Shown here one piece after another: positions 35,401 to 46,431 of a stretch of DNA of 64,000 bases (position 1 is its first letter; every line of letters begins with the position of its first letter). A program made the translations under genes and the position numbers. The notes beneath the pieces are model-generated. The model was not told the DNA's origin, ran no database searches, and was given only the letters and a program-made list of their open reading frames with translations. Source of the DNA: Marisa cornuarietis (taxonomy: Eukaryota > Mollusca > Gastropoda > Architaenioglossa > Ampullariidae); the NCBI GenBank assembly GCA_004794655.1, contig SMMW01000620.1, positions 631,001 to 695,000 on the forward strand, read 5' to 3'.

Positions 35401-38400
35401 TTCGTGCGTGCGTGTGCGCACGCGCGCGCGTGTGTGTGTATGTGTGCAGACTCACCTAATGTCACAAACCTGACTGTGAACGGGGGCGATGATGTCGTCG
35501 TCAATGAGGGTCAGCAAGTCAATATTTCCTGCTCCTTTGAGAAGGGGAATCCCCCAGGTTTCTTCTATTTGCTGGACAAACATGGAACTAAGCTGAATTC
35601 TTCTAGTGGTGACGGAGGCCTTAGTTCCTCTCTTACTGCCCGGTGTGAAGACGACTGGCCAATCGTCAGGTGTGAAGGCAACGGGACGCAACAGAATAGA
35701 TCCGTGACAATACTCGTCAAATGTAAGTATAAAGACATCAGTCTCTACACTATCTTACACAAAAATTTGACTCTTCCTGGGCATTCATATGTTTATGTAA
35801 GCGTGTGAGATACCGTTTATGTACAAGGCTTTGTTAATGAGGAGGGTATGCCTTTGTGTGTGTTCGATTGTGTATGTTTATATTTTTGCTCATTTTTCTG
35901 TTTTGTGGGGTTGTGTTTGCTACTGATTGTGAGTTTTTCTTGTAAAATGTAAACTCAATGATTCTTGACTTTTGTGTATTAAAAGTCGGACTTTTAGAGA
36001 CTGTGTTTCTACCACGTTTGTCATTTAGACATATACGTAGTAGATACATATATACACTCTCCCTACGAGTTGCTAAAATGTAAAATATTATTTAGGAGGA
36101 ACCTGAAACAGAACAATGTGTTAAAGCAAGGAGGCAAATAGTTGACAATTACAGATTACAATTATAGATGGAAAGCAAAGAGAGCAGCATTTACAAGCTC
36201 TTCATTACTACATTATAAAGCAACGATCTATATGGCAACCATATATCGGATTTCGCGCTCACTTCTGCTATGGGGGCAGGCGAAGCCTTACAAGGATAAT
36301 TTATTCTGCATAATGTACTTAAATCATTTAGTTTTAGGCAAAGAGAATGCTTAATTTTTATTTGTGACAAAAACTTGGCTAATCAAGTAGAAAAATAAGG
36401 CAGAAGCTGTACTCAGAAAAGGAAAGTGAGTATCAAATACTGAACAATATATTAAATCACCAATAATTTTTTGGGTCATATTTTATTACATCAGTACAAA
36501 TAGAAAGACTGTTTAAGAGATTTACTTTAATATTTTTTTATATTGATAAATAATTTCCACGCCTAGACAGTGATATTACTCACGAAAATATTATTGACAG
36601 ACGTATTTTTATAATTTAAAGAATGTTTTCGTTGCACTTCATCTGAAACTCAAAATATAACTAAATTAGGCAACAAAGTTAAAATGAATTTGTAAAATGT
36701 TTACACCTCAAAAAAATTTTATAATGAAACGATCCGTATTGATTCATACTCTAAACAGACGTTTTGTTCTGTTCAAAAGAAGTAACTACCTAACTTCTAA
36801 GGAAGTTTTGTTCATTTAATTGTCGCAGGTCGTCCTCAGTTTGTTGACAACTCAACGAAAATAGTCAGTCCTCATCTTGACACTGTAACGTTTGATGTCA
36901 AGGCTCACACCACAGCAGTCAACGAATGCTTCTTGACATCTCTCTCTTTAGAATATAACACCACGATGGAAGTGAACTGCATTCTGACTGGAAATCCACC
37001 CGACCTCGTGCTAAGACTTCAGCTCAAAAAAGAAGACGACAGTTTCCGTGGAAACTGGACATTGACACTAAGCAATGACGGGGGTTCTTCTAACACATCT
37101 TTCATTGTCTTAGATGGATCAAGTAAATACACTTTTTAAAAAACAATACTTATTACATAAAGGATAATTTTTGGCCAATTGTTTAAAGTTTACGAAATGA
37201 ATTACAGACATAAGTGAGAAAAGTCCACTCTAAGAATACATGTACATTTGTCATCATCATCATTTGAAGCATGATAGGCGCTAAATTTTTATATTTATTG
37301 TAGTTTTATAAAACATGTTTTTTTAATACTAAAATGCGAAAGTAAATCAAATCATTTTGTTGTTTCAGTGCAAAAGCGTTCGCCAGCCTTAACTTCAGGG
37401 AAAACAATAAACATCGAACTCGTGTGCGGCATTGTGGCTACTGTCGTTTTTATCGCTGTTGCTGGTACTTTTGCCGTTAGAAAGGTCAAAGGGCAGAGAT
37501 ATGGTAAGATTTTAAAAAGTGGCGGCGGGGGAAAAACCCCGTTCTTTTCGTCTCTCTCTCTCTCTCTTCGTTTCTTCACACATTTTGAAACATCACGATG
37601 TATATTGCGATTTGTGTCATTATTTCAATAATCAATTTTTAGAGACCAGATTTGAAGGCTTTTGATTTAAAAACAAGTTCTAAGAGACAGAGAACAAAGA
37701 AGTCCAAGCATGGGGCTTGAGCATGAAAAAGAGCAGTCGCTGTATGTCTTCTGTCTAATGCGTGGCACAGAGAGGAAGGAAACACAACTTGATTAGTAAC
37801 GCGTCAGTTATCAGACAGGTATGGTGGGGCAAGGCCGTGAAGGCAACGTAATCAACGTAATCAATGTAATCAATGGGAACCAATAATGCTCGCGGAGGAG
37901 GGGGTAGCATGGTCCACTTTCTGCCTTTTGAAAACAAGCAGGATTATTTTGAGCCCTGTGAAGTTTTTCCAGTAAGGGGAGATTGAAAAATGGAGAGTTG
38001 CAGTAGCCCAACTGGGACAACACAAAAAACAGATGCAAGACTTTTGGTGTCTGACATTGACAGTAAGCGTTGGATGTGACTGATCCTGAGAAACCTAAGG
38101 AAAGTGGAATTACAGCCTGCACTGGTGTGAGATTCAAGAGGTAATGATGCGATTCTGGAAGGTGTAGTGTAAGAAATAGATGTTAAGCCCAAAGAAGGTA
38201 TAGAAGGTAGAGTATGAACACACTTTCTTTTGCAGAGGTTATTGAAAAGACCTCAATTTTGTCGTCATTCATTTTTAATTTGTCGATGGACATCCAGAAT
38301 TTCTGGAGTCTACTGTACGTTACGTGGCGGTGCAGACCTGCTGGAGCATGGAAGCCAGGTCAGAACGCTATCAACTGTGTATCATCAGCGTGCATGTGAT

Positions 38401-41400
38401 ACTGCAGAACAAGGTGGTTGAATGGAATGTACACAGTAAATAAAAGAGGTCAGAGAACAGGATTGAGGCACTCTGTACTTAAAAGGAGCAGGCGAAGATG
38501 TATTGCCCATAACTACCACAGACTGGATGCAATCAGTCAGGTAGGACTGGAACTTTTCCAAAACCATGTCAGCGAGACCAAACGTAAGCGCTGGAGAAGG
38601 ATACCTTGGTCGAGTGTACTGAACGTGCACGGAAGATCAGTATTGACATTATGGTAATATGATCTATGTCGCAAGCAGACAGTATGTCATTCACCAGTCG
38701 CAGCATTAACGTCTCAGTTGAATAATTCTTACGACAGGCTGAGTGAAATAGTTCAAGCAGATTACTGCTGGAGAAATAGTTTATGAACTTTACCAGCATT
38801 TGAAACAGAAAATATATCTTAAAATAATTAGGGCGTTGGCTGCGCTTCTTTAGAAGTGTGACGACATTATGCTGAAGCAGTCGGGTGCAGCACTAATCGC
38901 TAAAGGGTTGGGAATAATACAAATGATAACTGGAAATATCAAGTCAAGGTACTCATGCAGAAGATGAGAAGACATCTGGTCGAGAAAGCAGGATTTCCTC
39001 GGAGTGTATGGTGATGAACCTGACTTGCAACTCGGTGACAGGCACAAACTCCATGATCCAGAGAAAACATCAAAACTAGGGTTGTGAGACTGTTGGTCAA
39101 GCCATGCTCTGGAACTGAAGCATTCACAATTTAGGCATCGTTGTGCTCGCCTAATATTTTCCCCCAAATCCGAAACAGATCCCTGCTTTCTGAATATTAT
39201 TCTAGCTTCACATTTGTGTCTTGAATCTTTTTTTCACAGAAAAAATTTACTGTGGACTGTGAGGCCCGTCTTTACACCAGCGTTGATCATGATGACTCAC
39301 TATCTTTGCTATTTTTAAGTGGTGAGCCAGAGAGCAATCAGTGACACAGTGCGTTGAGCTAGGAGCATGCTGGACAGCAGCTAGTCTCAGGTTGTAGAAG
39401 GTTGTCATCCTTGCTAGTATAGGCTAATTGCAAACTAGAGACATCTGCTCGAAAGGCGGTGAGATCAACGCAGGCTAACTTGCTGGAGGTGCCAAAAGTA
39501 GACTCGGCGTAAGTTGTCCGAAGTCCAGGTGAAAAAGACGCTGCAACATGGTCGGACAGCAACATGTCCGACAGAAAATGATACGGGTGGAGCAGATCTT
39601 ATCTTCCCGCACACTCAACCAGTTGATGACATGATGGTGCGTGTGTGTTTCCTGCTGCACTGAGTGGAAATCATGTGGGAATAGTTTTAGACGCTTTACG
39701 CGATGATTGGAAGGAGAGAAAAATTGAAAATTCAAGTTACGAAATAGTTTAAGGTCTATTAGCTTGAAACTGTTGTTTGGCATCAGCCGATAAAGATATA
39801 GGAATATAATCGACTGGTCAAGGCGAGTCAGTCTTATCTGGCAGAAATCTGGAATGAAAAATGAATTCAACTTCAAGTTTTTTTTAAATATAGGAAATGC
39901 TTTTTGAGCTTTTGCAGGACTCTTTTTTTGTTCACCATTCCTAAACCCTATGGTGAATAGCCGTTGTCTAAAAAAAGATTTCTGAGTATCTCCGTCATTT
40001 TTGACTAAAAAAATCATATGGACAAATTAGTGGCCTGTTAATTATTCGGTAAAGCTACTTAATTACCACAAATAATTGAGACATAATATATTATTAAATC
40101 ATATGGTCACTAAGACTGACTTTCTGTACAAAAGGTACCACGGTGAAACTTTCCGCCTAGATATTATGGAAGGTATGAAAGAAAAAGAGTCTCAGGGTGG
40201 TTATGAACTAAATTAACGGTTTTGTCTTTGTAACATTAAATTAGTAGACCTTTTTCTTTCAAATTTATGTTTGTTTTATTTTCTGAAAAGGAGAAAAAAG
40301 AGAGAACAAGATTTGCATGACAGAGATAGAAATATGTCCTCTAACTGGAGGCTTTTGTTAAACAGAACTAATCCTACAAAGCTACAGTAGTTGTAAAGGA
40401 CCTTTTTACAATAACTACTCTTTTTCTACATACTAACCATTTTTCTCAAGCTATGATCGTAAATGATGTGTATGAAACGAGTGGAGCGGATGTCAACAAC
40501 AGCCATATGATCCACACATGCAGTCCTTCCAGACCAGACCCTCTTTCTCCATTAAACATGTCGGAGGTCCCAGCACGCCCTCCACGCTCGCAGCACGCGC
40601 AGGCACGAGTCATCGCTGCAGACGTTCATACTATTTCTCGTAAGCTGTCATAGAACCTTTGTTGGATTTCAATTCACTGTCACTTTGGTTTCGGTAGGCT
40701 TTACATCAACTTGAGGTAACTTGCAACTGAATGCATAAGATGTATTGAAAGTAGTGTTTTTAAGCGTCACATCTATAAGGAAAGAAATATTAATGTATCC
40801 AGCTGGTCCTAAATCATTTATTCCCTTTGTTGATAGCAAAAAGCCACAGTGCGCTCGCTTTCTTTGCCATATAAGTGATGTGCGTGGCCTTTCTTTCATC
40901 AGCAAACGAGTTTGAAACACAGGGCCAGGTCTATGTGTCGTCTACAGAGGTTCGTCAGAAGAAGAAAATGAAGACAGGTAAAATTTAGACAGATTGACAA
41001 AAATAAAGCAAAACTAAACAGTGCCCCTGGCAAACTTTCTGACCTTCTTCTCATCTTTGTACCACCTAGTTTGAAAGCAAACACCTCATAGTCATTTTCA
41101 CGTGATTTAAAGCGTTTTCATTGGATAACTATGTCGAAAAAAAACATATTTTTGGGGAGACAATTCAGAGACAAAGTCTAAGATAAACATGCGGGACAGA
41201 CTGTGTAAAAATATTGAGGACAGGAGGTAAAAAGACAGAATAAGAGACGAAGGAAATAGTTAAGACAGGGGTTCCAGTATCAGTAAATACAAAGTCATGG
41301 GAAAATTTGCTGTTACTCAGGTAACGCATCATTGGGAGCAGATGAAAATACCTACGTGTCTGCACCTGAAGTTCGAGAGCAAAAACGATATAAAAAACAA

Positions 41401-43280
41401 GGTGAGACAGACAAAAGTGTTCATTTGAAACTATATTTTCAACTTAACTTGACAAAACATAAGAGTCTGGTTTTCCAACCTTATTAATTTAGCTCAATGG
41501 GCTTTAAGGAGAAATAAGGTAACAAAAACAATGTTCAATAACAAATGCTTTTTTCGGTTGTCAGTTGGTGCTGATGACTCACTGGGCGACACCTATGTTT
41601 CAGCAAGGGATGTTCGTCAAGAAAAGAAGAGAACAAGAAAAGGTTAATATCAAATATTAAAGATAAAATAATATCAGGTGCCAAAAAGTCGGACAGACCG
41701 GTGGACACGCGAGTGGGCGGGAAAATAAATAAATCAATGAGTTGGAGGACATGCGGACACAGACGGGTTGACAGAGAGACAGAGACAGTAAGGACGTAGT
41801 TGACCTTTAAATGGCGGCTGCGTAGTGAACAACTTTCTTGTTTTCTTCTGTGAAATAGGAGCCTGTTCTGTGTCAATAGCCATTTGTAATCGACACCAAC
41901 TCAAAGTTTGTTTCAAATTAGGAACCGGGAAATGTTTCCTTGCGCTAACACCCTTGATAATGAGTTCTTAGACTAGGATCATGGGCGTATTTAGTTCAGG
42001 GTGTATTTGCTACTTTGGATGTAATAAAACGAACACATCAATGTCATCTTCTTTCCGTTTATAGCGGTGTTTGAAATCACTAACGACCGATCCTGATATA
42101 CTCAGTGAATAGTAAATAAATAAAGAACACAACATGTCATGTTAGAATGGCCGTATTTATTTTAATGTTTTGCAGAGTGCAAGGTATCTGCTGCCGAATT
42201 CACTGGTGAAACTCAAACTGCAATGCCACTGGTAAGCATGCACTAAATTTTATTGCGGATGGGATTTGTAGTCTCGGACATCATAAGCTTTCTATCAGGA
42301 CTTTCGGTCAACACTTAGTCGCGTACATCCTCAACTCCATAAGCGTTGTGAAGTTCGTGGCATTTCGTTAAGTCGTAGTCAAAGCCACCGTACAAAAGAC
42401 TATTTAGGCGTTAACGTTAACTTTCACAAAATTGAAACAGTGACACCCATTGACCTCTTCTTGCTACAAGAGCTGGAAGACACTAATTTCCTTGTGAGCG
42501 AAACTGGCTGCACCAGCCACAGAATATGAGGAGTGCTCTTCAGAAATATTTATTTATATTTGATGGAGAATGAATATTCCTGAAAATACTTCACATCAAG
42601 TGAAAACCCCAAAATGATCCCAAATAGGGATTTCTTGAAATGGCGAACGTCACCGGCATTGGCAGTGAATCAAAAGCATAAACTACGCCCATAATTGACC
42701 TGCACCACAAAGCAACAGGGAGTGGGAATAGAATAACACCCAGTCTCCAATAGAAATTTGCTAGTTCATCGACGATTGAAATGCGATAACTTTATATGTA
42801 GCCGAGGAGGTGGTTTCTGAGCGTTATGTTGCTTTCGCTTAGTTTTCCGCAAGATTTATACATCTACTCACCCTTTTTTTCCTTTCCTCTTACTCCTTCA
42901 AACATGCACGCAAGCTTGCCTTCACATGAGGCATGCATACATAATATTTGTATTCATTGAAGTACTTTTCACTATCCACAAGCATCGGACATTCTGTACT
43001 TTGTGCTTCAACCTACTTGTTGATCCAACCATTGTAATTAAGTCGTGGGTTTTACGATGACGAATTATTTGATTTATTGTTCATGTAACAGAAGACGCCT
43101 CCCTGCAATAAAAATGCTGATGGACTGATCTACGGAGACCTAGATTTCACAACCACGAGTTCGTCCTCGGCCATCATCGGCAGAGGAACAGCAACAGAAT
43201 ACGCCGACATCAAAATCACCGCCATCGTCCCCCCATCCCGAAACTACAAACAGAAGATAGAAAGACCGAAGAAAGAGTAA
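32405..43280 (+). CDS. Receptor gene C: Ig-like type I receptor with long ITIM/ITSM-type tail
   Basis: Eleven exons join in frame: 32405-32477, 33070-33447, 35450-35722, 36829-37122, 37369-37503, 40451-40639, 40903-40977, 41321-41401, 41565-41642, 42176-42231 and 43092-43280. They total 1,821 nt and 606 aa. Residues 1-24 signal peptide; 25-339 three extracellular modules almost identical to gene B; about 357-376 membrane span. The tail (377-606) contains a PARPPR SH3-ligand-like motif, three repeated exons with a Tyr-Val-Ser core (Tyr458, Tyr484, Tyr510), LIYGDL (Tyr558, ITIM form) and TEYADI (Tyr581, ITSM form). In vertebrate receptors such pairs recruit SH2 phosphatases or adaptors; here an inhibitory role is inference. 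All introns are phase 1 except the last, phase 0. ATTAAA at 43398 may be the polyadenylation signal. Exons between 37503 and 40451 could have been missed. Confidence 0.8.
33070..33447 (+). CDS. Gene C exon 2, N-terminal extracellular module
   Basis: 378 nt, phase 1-1, same translation as gene B exon 2. Confidence 0.85.
33448..35449 (+). other. Gene C intron 2
   Basis: Copy of gene B intron 2, with the hAT-like insertion from 33755 and an interrupted alternating purine-pyrimidine tract (35392-35448) directly before the exon 3 acceptor. Confidence 0.65.
35450..35722 (+). CDS. Gene C exon 3, Ig-like domain
   Basis: 273 nt, phase 1-1, as in gene B. Confidence 0.85.
36829..37122 (+). CDS. Gene C exon 4, Ig-like domain
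   Basis: 294 nt, phase 1-1, intact, Cys292 present. Confidence 0.85.
37369..37503 (+). CDS. Gene C exon 5, membrane span
   Basis: 135 nt, phase 1-1. Glu precedes the helix, and Ala replaces Val near its cytoplasmic end (GTFAVRKVKG). Downstream of this exon the near-identity with genes A and B ends. Confidence 0.85.
37504..40450 (+). other. Gene C intron 5
   Basis: 2.9-kb intron. The first ~140 bp are a diverged version of gene A/B intron 5. Most of the rest is an antisense LINE remnant. The acceptor is TTTTTCTCAAG. This intron separates the shared ectodomain cassette from the C-specific tail. Confidence 0.65.
37790..39650 (-). mobile_element. Decayed non-LTR retrotransposon (L2/CR1-like) in antisense orientation
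   Basis: Minus-strand frames carry reverse-transcriptase landmarks in the correct order from high to low coordinates: an upstream segment with DLTAFRADVSS (~39.4-39.5 kb), PRKSCFLDQM (~39.0), YSTETLMLRLVNDILSACD (~38.7), then FQSYLTDCIQSVVV with GNTSSPAPFKYRVPQ (~38.5), and a C-terminal region with LREHYWFPL (~37.9). The frames are broken by stops and shifts, so it is inactive. Clade assignment is from memory of these motifs and is tentative. Confidence 0.75.
40451..40639 (+). CDS. Gene C exon 6, proline-rich cytoplasmic segment
   Basis: 189 nt, phase 1-1, acceptor TTTTTCTCAAG, donor GTAAGC. Encodes a tyrosine motif DVYETS (Tyr392), then a Ser/Pro/Arg-rich stretch with PARPPR, which fits the class II SH3 ligand form PxxPxR. 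Confidence 0.7.
40903..40977 (+). CDS. Gene C exon 7, repeated tail exon (first)
   Basis: 75 nt, phase 1-1. Encodes QGQVYVSSTEVRQKKK: a tyrosine core followed by a basic run. Homologous to exons 8 and 9. Confidence 0.75.
41321..41401 (+). CDS. Gene C exon 8, repeated tail exon (second)
   Basis: 81 nt, phase 1-1. Encodes GADENTYVSAPEVREQK and a basic end. Tyr484 is in the same relative place as in exons 7 and 9. Confidence 0.75.
41565..41642 (+). CDS. Gene C exon 9, repeated tail exon (third)
   Basis: 78 nt, phase 1-1. Encodes GADDSLGDTYVSARDVRQEK and a basic end. Donor GTTAAT is weaker than in the other exons. Confidence 0.75.
42176..42231 (+). CDS. Gene C exon 10
   Basis: 56 nt, phase 1 in and phase 0 out, the only asymmetric internal exon. 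Encodes ECKVSAAEFTGETQTAMPL. KVSAAEFTGE weakly recalls the YVSAxEV core with the tyrosine lost. Confidence 0.65.
43092..43280 (+). CDS. Gene C exon 11, terminal exon with ITIM and ITSM motifs
   Basis: 62 codons plus TAA. LIYGDL fits (S/I/V/L)xYxx(I/V/L) and TEYADI fits TxYxx(V/I), the two tyrosines being 23 residues apart, followed by RNYKQK and a basic end. The motif pair and order resemble the membrane-proximal and distal motifs of Siglec tails (established knowledge); whether by homology or convergence cannot be told here. Confidence 0.8.
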   Translation, partial: KTPPCNKNADGLIYGDLDFTTTSSSSAIIGRGTATEYADIKITAIVPPSRNYKQKIERPKKE

Positions 43281-43397
43281 AGGAGGGATTACTGAAGGAT
43301 GAACGGAATGGAAAGGAAAGAGGACCACGATGAAAACACCTTTCTAAATTTTTCGTTATTTTTTCCTGTTGCTTTTAAGGCAACGATCCTAGTTCTG

Positions 43398-43403
43398 ATT
43401 AAA
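43398..43403 (+). terminator. Possible polyadenylation signal for gene C
   Basis: ATTAAA 118 bp after the stop codon. It is the common variant of AATAAA, and no canonical hexamer was seen closer. Confidence 0.3.
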
Positions 43404-44109
43404 ATACTGAACAGGATCAGAATACACTCCACACGATTACAGCTGTAAAAGAACCACTAATACCCTCCCTATCAGTCTAACATTAACAGGATGCGATGAC
43501 TGTAAAGTGTAAAAGGTTACAGGAATCCTTCAATGTGTTCTTGTTGTAAATTCGTTCGTTTGGTGTCTCTCTGTCCCCCCTCTGTCCCATTTATTTTTCC
43601 ATATTTATGTATGTCTGTCTAACAAGCACACACAGACGCACTAACAGCTTCATACATGTAAGAAAGTACACACACACCAACACAAGACAAAATGTTAAAT
43701 TTGTTCACTGTTTGAACTTTTTATCTGTTCCTTTATTCCCCCATTGGGTTCCTTTTACATCCGCACAGAAAAGCACACTAAAACCACAGAAGTGAGAGTG
43801 GAAATCACCAGGACGTGTCGTGTGCTGTTGCTTATAGTCTGAAGTCTGTAAAGAACTAACTCTTAACATTAAAATGTAGCACTAAGAGAGACAACATTTT
43901 CATAATGTGTTATTCACTCCAGCCAAGGGGTACACAGGCTAGTCATATCCGGATTGAACAACCTAATGACCTAAAGTCTTCATTGTATTATGTGTCGAGT
44001 GTGTTCGTGATGTGTTTTCTGAATAGATATTTATTTTAAACATGGAGATTTTTAGTATATGACTTTGCATGCACTTGAAGTGTGTTGCCATATACGTGAT
44101 ATTTATCTC

Positions 44110-44112
<3 letters not shown>

Positions 44113-44180
<68 letters not shown>
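44113..44180 (+). repeat. (GT)n microsatellite
   Basis: About 34 uninterrupted GT units, the longest perfect dinucleotide run in the window. Confidence 0.9.
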
Positions 44181-44182
<2 letters not shown>

Positions 44183-44399
44183 GAGGGTTGGTAGGAAGAA
44201 GGAAGTAGGAAAGTTGACACTTAGGCACCTGATTTTAGAAATCCGTTTCCACTGATAGGTAGAATGTTTTAGCTTGCTGTAGTAAGCAGAAGTTTGCAAA
44301 TTTTAGTGGACATACTTTTGTGCACAATGACTACTCACTGCTAAAGTATATGCACTAAAACTCTTGTCATTCCCCAGTTAGTAAGCATTGTGTATTTAC

Positions 44400-44830
44400 A
44401 CTGCTGATGATCAGTCACAGGTACGATCGTGACTCATGCAGTCGATGAAGTCTGGAGCAATACTGGAATCGACTCCTACATCACTTTTCTATTTTGTATG
44501 CGGTTTGGTCTCAATATTAAAATATGTGTCTACCCTAGTCATGTTGTTTATAATCTTCGCTCACATGAACCTTACATTTTTTATATGAAACATTTATCTG
44601 TTTTTACCTGTTGTACATATTTGATTTTGTTGATCGGTATCACTTCCCAGGTGTCGCTCAGCGCCTGCTTTAGATCATTGGTGGGAATGGATTTTTTGCA
44701 TAAGTTTTCTAGTTTCTTACAGAAAACCATCCCAGTGTACCAGCGTAACCCCGTGATGACCATGCAACATGTTGCTCACACGTGTTGCAGTCATACGACG
44801 CAGCCTTTGTACAGATTGTTGTAGAGATTC
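44400..44830 (+). repeat. Diverged dispersed repeat, copy 1
   Basis: The segment with TCATGCAGTCGATGAAGTCT and CTGTTGTACATATTTGATT recurs in degraded form at 54880-55460. It includes an open frame of 131 codons with no recognised protein, probably chance. Confidence 0.45.
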
Positions 44831-46037
44831 TGTTTGTCTCTACACCAGCCCCAGTATAACCCTCGTCAAACAACACGAAGATTTATGTTACTTGATTATA
44901 TTTTAGTTCTGTTTTGATCATTATGACATGCTGTTCCTTTTAAATAGCTTTAGACAAATTTAGTTTACAGATTATAGTTTATGATACCCATAATTTCAAC
45001 AGCTGCTGATATTATTTCTGAGGCGAACAAGTAACTAAAAGGTTAAGAGCTTGCGGACTGTTTGTCTTGTATTCAGATCGCCTCTAGGACACGTTGTCCT
45101 CTAAAATGTAAGCTGTGTACTGGGCTGACTGCCAAGCCCTGATATAGTCTCGTCCCTAACGATCCGCACAGTGATTATCGTCGAGCCTTTCACAGCTCAT
45201 CTTAAGACAAGTCTCTTTTGTACATAATTCAAGTAGCTAGTCTGATTTTCTCGTCTGCTTCCTCCTTCAACCTTTGTCAAGCAGCAAAATGCGGTGCTTT
45301 CTGTTTTTTATTATTATTATTATTATTATTATTGTTATTATTGATGCATATGTAATTTAATAGAGAACAAGCGGAGTGGATTATGTAGCTTCACGGGAGG
45401 TACGTATCCATCGCAGCTCCCCGTGAAAAGAGATATAGGGTTTAGAATTCTTACTGTCAATGTCAAATTACATTAAAGCATCTGATGCCTATATATTCCT
45501 TATTGCTTTTGTTCAGGGTGTGTCATGTTCGAGGGTCGCTTTAATTTCATGACTTCATGTAATGTACATTCTAACGGCCCTGTTTGCTTGTTGCTGTAAT
45601 ACATGACAGTGTGCTTAAACACACGGAATAAATCCGCCAGCATATGCGCACAAACACAGGATCACACACACACACACACACACGCACGCACGCACGCACG
45701 CACACACACCAGGAAAATATTTGTGACTAAGCTGCATAGACTTCATTCTTAGCCTACGCACCGATCCATGAGCCCTGTCCACATATGGTGATCATGCGGG
45801 GCACGTGTTCTCAAGACTGGGAAATTCTCGGAAGCAGCGATACGCCCACACGCAGTAATCTCCCACCACTCCACATCACTTCCTTGGCTCACACTACAGT
45901 TCCCCAATGTCACAATTCTTCCACGAACACTTCCATTGCTTGTTACTGGACAAGGATTTTCACAAAAGATCTAGTTTTCTTTAACTTGTAATTTTTTACA
46001 TTCCCATCCCATGAAGCCAGTATTTTTACGATACCGT

Positions 46038-46431
46038 GTTTCCTCGAAAATAAGACCGGGTCTTATATTTTTTATAAAGTAGGTACAACGGCTCATATAA
46101 AGGATGTAACAAAAACTACATTTATTCTACTACCGTCATGTTATCTTCTGGAACATAGTCATATCTGTCTAAATCCTGAATTCCGGTCTGAATTTCTTGC
46201 GACTGCATTTCCCGTTGAATCATTTACATTATCATTTTATTTTTAGCAATGATATAATTATAATATTTTTATATTAATTTCATTAGTTTTTAATGAAGTA
46301 GTGTCGTGTGTTTCAACGGATGAACGAATTCCCTCCGTCTGGCTGATAATCTTGACTAGGGTTATTTCACGAACATCCTGACAAATCATTCTAGGGCTTA
46401 TATTTGGATTATGTCATATTTTCGTGGAAAC
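46038..46431. mobile_element. MITE with 19-bp terminal inverted repeats
   Basis: Starts GTTTCCTCGAAAATAAGAC and ends with the inverse of GTTTCCACGAAAATATGAC: 17 of 19 positions match. About 394 bp, AT-rich, no coding potential. A related truncated copy starts at 49132. A GAAAATAAGAC-type end is common in animal MITEs; the superfamily is not assigned. Confidence 0.75.

Larger units (their letters stand above)
18636..35449 (+). repeat. Tandem segmental duplication, unit 2 (~16.8 kb)
   Basis: Second unit, from gene B exon 3 to the end of gene C intron 2. A third, partial copy follows at 35450-37503 (exons 3 to 5 of gene C). Similarity then drops sharply and fades by about 37650. Confidence 0.9.

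Noticed and set aside
44429..44824. 131-codon open frame
   Set aside because: Lies in a diverged dispersed repeat whose other copy (54.9-55.5 kb) does not keep the frame.
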